Shown here piece after piece: positions 61,370-64,000 of a DNA stretch of 64,000 nucleotides (position 1 is its first letter; each line of letters starts with the position of its first letter). The translations under genes and the position numbers were made by a program. Origin of the DNA: Lepidostoma basale (lineage: Eukaryota; Arthropoda; Insecta; Trichoptera; Lepidostomatidae). The notes beneath the pieces were generated by a model, which made no database searches, was not told the origin of the DNA, and saw nothing but the letters and a program-made list of their open reading frames with translations. The DNA lies in NCBI GenBank assembly GCA_022606425.2, contig JAHDVF020001519.1:248001-312000 (forward strand), written 5' to 3'.

Positions 61370-62410
61370 TTAGGTCCTTACATATGAAATTGGCGTTTTG
61401 TATGGGAGGAACATAAAGTTGATTTTTTTTTTAATATAATATATTTATTTAATCAAAGTATGTACCATTGCTATCTATGCACTTTTGCCATCTCATACGT
61501 AGTTCATCGATCCCTTTACTAAAAAAAACATTCGGACGGGAATCAATAAAATCTTTGAAGTCGGTTTGGACTGCCCCATCGGAGTTGAATTTTTTCCCTT
61601 GCAAGAAGTTATCCAAATTTCGAAAAAAATAGTAATCTGTTGGGGCAAGGTCCGGAGAGTACGGTGGATGTCTTAGACATTCCAATTGAAGCTCTTCTAA
61701 TTTGGTAGCCGTCTGTTGTGCAGTGTGTGGTCTAGCGTTATCATGAAGCAGCAGTGGCCTAGAGCGATTAACCAGCCTCGGTTGTTTAGCAGCTAGCTTT
61801 TCCATCATGGTTTGCAGTTGCTGACAAGAGACATCTGCCGTTATCGTCTGGCCAGATTTAAGAAAACTGTAGTGAACGACACCAGCACTAGTCCACCAAA
61901 CGCTTACAAGTAACTTTTTGGAGTCAATTTTCGCTTGGGGCATGGTTTGGCTGGTTCGGCAGGGTTCAGCCATTGCGATGAGCGCATCCGATTATCATAC
62001 AGGATCCACTTTTCATCACAGGTAATGATTCGAGTCAAAATCCCTTCATTATTGTGCCGGTTGAGTAATGCAACGCAGCAGTCAACGCGCGTTTGTTGAT
62101 TTGCTTGTTTTCTTTTGCGGCACCGTCGCCATACACATCATTAATCCTTCGAGCCGTTTCTGCAGCACTGGTGCCACGGTGGAACTCGTACTCGTAAATA
62201 ACGCGATATTTCAAGTTTTCCATTTTGTAAACTGTATGACGCAAAGAAAAAAAAATTGAGGAAAAAACAAATGAATTATAATTTTCGAAAAACAAATACT
62301 TGAGTAAATAGCTGTATAAATTTAAATTTGGAATTCCTAACCAAAGAGAAGATATTTGAGATCAAAGTTGGCAGTACGGCAAAACGCCAATTTCATATGT
62401 AAGGACCTAA
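61370..62410 (-). mobile_element. Mariner element with internal deletion
   Basis: Both 31-bp ends identical to those at 40.3-41.6 kb; TA at 61368-61369 and 62411-62412. 1041 bp: about 244 bp is missing, corresponding to 40633-40876 of the complete copy. Confidence 0.93.
61449..62223 (-). pseudogene. Mariner transposase, deleted and frameshifted
   Basis: The N-terminal frame (from 62223) matches the complete copy for 39 residues (MENLKYRVIYEYEFHRGTSA to AAKEN). It then jumps into NQQTRVDC-equivalent DNA out of frame and stops at 62035. The C-terminal frame 61973-61449 keeps HDNARPHTA, the APTD Asp and the complete end SNGTYFD. The HTH half and the linker before D151 are lost, so no active enzyme can be made; the intact ends could still be moved in trans. 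Confidence 0.92.
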
Positions 62411-62635
62411 TATTATATTTTAAGTCTAGATCAAAACAATGTTTATTTAAATTTCTTTTTTTTAAGCCTAAAGGAGACAATCGTTGTATCTGAACTGAAA
62501 AAGTATTTTAAATAATCAAAATATATTCAGTTTTTATAACACTTTATCTAATGAATAAAAGTATTTATTTACATTGTGTGCAGAGGTACAGCGAGTATTT
62601 CTAAATATATACTAGTGACGATATTTTTATGCAAT
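62411..62635. other. Unassigned AT-rich sequence
   Basis: Nothing recognised. Confidence 0.3.
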
Positions 62636-62875
62636 TTGTATTTTTGAATGTATACAAATACTTGTAGACAAATACTGGATTTTATCCGTTGCGGGTTAAT
62701 CATTTTTTTCAGACGTAGTGGTTGTAAGAAGGGCGCAATGGGGGATGTTGTTTACATAAAGTGATCGCTTAACCCAACCAATGACAGGTAGTCCTGTAAA
62801 CGCCTCGACTACCATATTCTGTTTCCAAAAATTTACATCTTCGTCTCTATTGAGATACAATTGATATTTTTATGA
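62636..62875 (-). mobile_element. IE-1 copy
   Basis: TGAATGTATACAAATACTTG, TTGCGGGTTA, GTCCTGTAAACGCCTCGACT, TCGTCTCTATTGAGATACAA. GATATTTTTATG on both sides (62619 and 62865 area) suggests a 12-bp duplication. Confidence 0.7.
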
Positions 62876-62879
62876 TTTT

Positions 62880-63112
62880 TATCAAATCAAATCAGTTTAT
62901 TTACTCAAAAGACATTACAAGCAGCATAAATGTTTAAGGCATCTATTGAGTACAGGTAAAATATTATATACATTCAACAAGATGCTTTCTAAAGTCGAGT
63001 GTATTTTTCCCCTGAACGTACTTTCACTAATATGAAAGACGTCGATCTCCGAGGAGACCGCGTTCAGCAGACTGGTTCAGCAGATTGATTCTGGCGGCCG
63101 GTAGATAAACGA
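62880..63112 (-). pseudogene. Jockey/CR1-like LINE 3' end
   Basis: ATCAAATCAAATCAGTTTAT tail, then GAACGTACTTTCACTAATAT and GACGTCGATCTCCGAGGAGA, the same C-terminal coding as 28.8-28.95 kb, with a short duplication (CAGCAGACTGGTTCAGCAGA). Confidence 0.75.
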
Positions 63113-63400
63113 ATGAAGCTGTCCGTTTTCTAGAAATTTTATTTTAATTTATGAGAATGAAATGTTTCGTCTGTAGCTTTGCCTGTCGACGGCATTATTA
63201 AATGTCAGTGACGATTCCCATAAAAGATAATAAAACCTTCACAAAACAGACGTTTTCATTCGTATTTATAATTAAATATGAAGTTTTACATCATTGTGCA
63301 AGAGAATTAGAACACTGTTTTTTTTTTCATTCTCTGATAATTTTTTATGTCATGTTTCGAAAGTTTTATACCTTCCTCACAGGGAGAACAATATAAACTG
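63112..63400. mobile_element. FB4 copy joined to an FB5 half
   Basis: CTGTCCGTTTTCTAGAAATT and ACAAAACAGACGTTTTCATT are FB4 arms. GAACACTGTTTTTTTTTTCA then CATGTTTCGAAAGTTTTATA is FB5. Cores are decayed. Confidence 0.55.
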
Positions 63401-63419
63401 TTCCCATATTCTATTTAAA

Positions 63420-63736
63420 AACATACTAAGAAGTAAGAGGAAGCAAGGTAGAGATGAGGTCCCCAAGACTTATGTGTGGTAGAACGATATACGACAGAAT
63501 CTCAAATGCTGATATAAGAAAAGAAGATATAAGAAATAAGCGGAAGAAGGTATTATGAACAAAATTATGAAAGGATCGCTGCATTGGTTCGGACATATGG
63601 AACGCATGGATGGAGAAAGAATGGTTAAGAAAGTATACGTTAATGATGTAAATGTGGTACGGAGTCGAGGCAGACCGAGGAAAACATGGCATGACCAAAT
63701 AAATCAAATTTTAAAGGTTAGTCATGTTAGAAGTGT
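63420..63736 (+). pseudogene. LINE-A copy cut by another element
   Basis: GRTIYDRISNADIR, then MNKIMKGSLHWFGHMERMDG, ERMVKKVYVNDVNVVRSRGR, PRKTWHDQINQILKVSHVRS. It ends abruptly at 63736 inside HVRS, where GC-rich sequence starts. Confidence 0.85.
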
Positions 63737-63737
63737 G

Positions 63738-64000
63738 TATGCGCCGTTAGTCGCCAACAGACCGGTGGGGAGTGATGGCGGCCCGTGGAATGTGGTGTCC
63801 AGGAGGCGACCTGCCACCGTCCGAGGTACTCGGAGAATGGACAGCCCCTCCCCCACCTCCCCGGTTCTTAAATTTTTCCACTTTTTCCCATTCCACCCCG
63901 ATACCTCGGTCGGTGACATGGCGTCTTACCTTAATGGTTTACGTAAGGCATCATATACGGTGCATAGAATCAAGCCCAAGGAGGGAAGTTCCTATGTATC
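63738..64000 (+). CDS. Partial open frame, possible LINE ORF1-type protein, runs off the window
   Basis: From 63738 one frame stays open to the window end (about 87 codons): YAPLVANRPVGSDGGPWNVV, RRMDSPSPTSP, HPDTSVGDMASYLNGLRKAS, VHRIKPKEGSSYV. The first Met in frame is at 63837. The HPDTS...YL...RIKPK.GSSYV pattern resembles the domain before the zinc knuckles in ORF1 proteins of Jockey-like LINEs; this is a recollection, not a search. G+C content is far above the flank, so it is probably the 5' part of a younger element inserted into LINE-A. Confidence 0.4.

Overview
The window looks like eukaryotic, AT-rich, repeat-dominated DNA from an insect, most probably a moth or butterfly. The evidence is a cecropia-type mariner, Jockey/CR1-like LINE ends with short (TTTGA)-type 3' tails, and RTE-like reverse-transcriptase C-terminal remnants; the order is an inference. 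I find no convincing host exon, rRNA, functional tRNA, operon or CRISPR array. The sequence reads as intergenic, intronic or heterochromatic DNA built from nested and mostly dead mobile elements.

Layout. (1) One LINE family, here LINE-A, dominates. About 28 copies lie on both strands, nearly all 5'-truncated to the region after the reverse transcriptase and ending in a (TTAG)n tail. (2) Other non-LTR remnants are RTE-like ends (3.3, 12.6, 13.5, 32.1, 46.9 kb), several further reverse-transcriptase C-terminal types (2.2, 14.6, 18.0, 20.7, 25.9, 30.1, 38.1, 38.4, 54.9 kb) and Jockey/CR1-like ends (1.2, 16.8, 28.7, 57.6, 62.9 kb). (3) DNA transposons are a 1288-bp mariner with an almost intact DD34D transposase (40.3-41.6 kb), an internally deleted copy of it (61.4-62.4 kb), a start fragment of an HTH-type transposase element (52.9 kb), two candidate TTAA-flanked piggyBac-like non-autonomous elements (0.34-1.14 and 60.06-60.83 kb) and a MITE at 24.3 kb. 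(4) Short elements are two tRNA-derived SINE families, a third SINE-like family that carries the LINE-A tail, and a SINE-like family (IE-1) with 12-15 bp target duplications. (5) A 65-bp minisatellite lies at 58.07-58.84 kb.

Most interesting signal. At least seven palindromic (foldback) families, FB1-FB7, carry a CTGANGA-like box, a short hairpin, GAAAC, a self-complementary 6-8 nt block and then C, T or A. This is the conserved core of a type I hammerhead self-cleaving ribozyme with a loopless palindromic stem III. One copy (6439-6487) has all parts, including a 9-bp stem I. Others show paired changes that keep stem I, stem III and the 3-8 core pair. In foldback copies each strand has the motif in its own 3' half. 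I propose that these are retrozyme-like, or Penelope-derived, non-autonomous retroelements.

The elements are layered: IE-1 sits inside FB1 inside LINE-A at 5.8-7.2 kb, a SINE inside LINE-A at 20.2 kb, a MITE inside FB1 at 24.3 kb, a LINE tail inside FB2 at 31.5 kb and IE-1 inside a SINE at 44.5 kb. Stretches not listed as elements are AT-rich DNA in which I recognise nothing.
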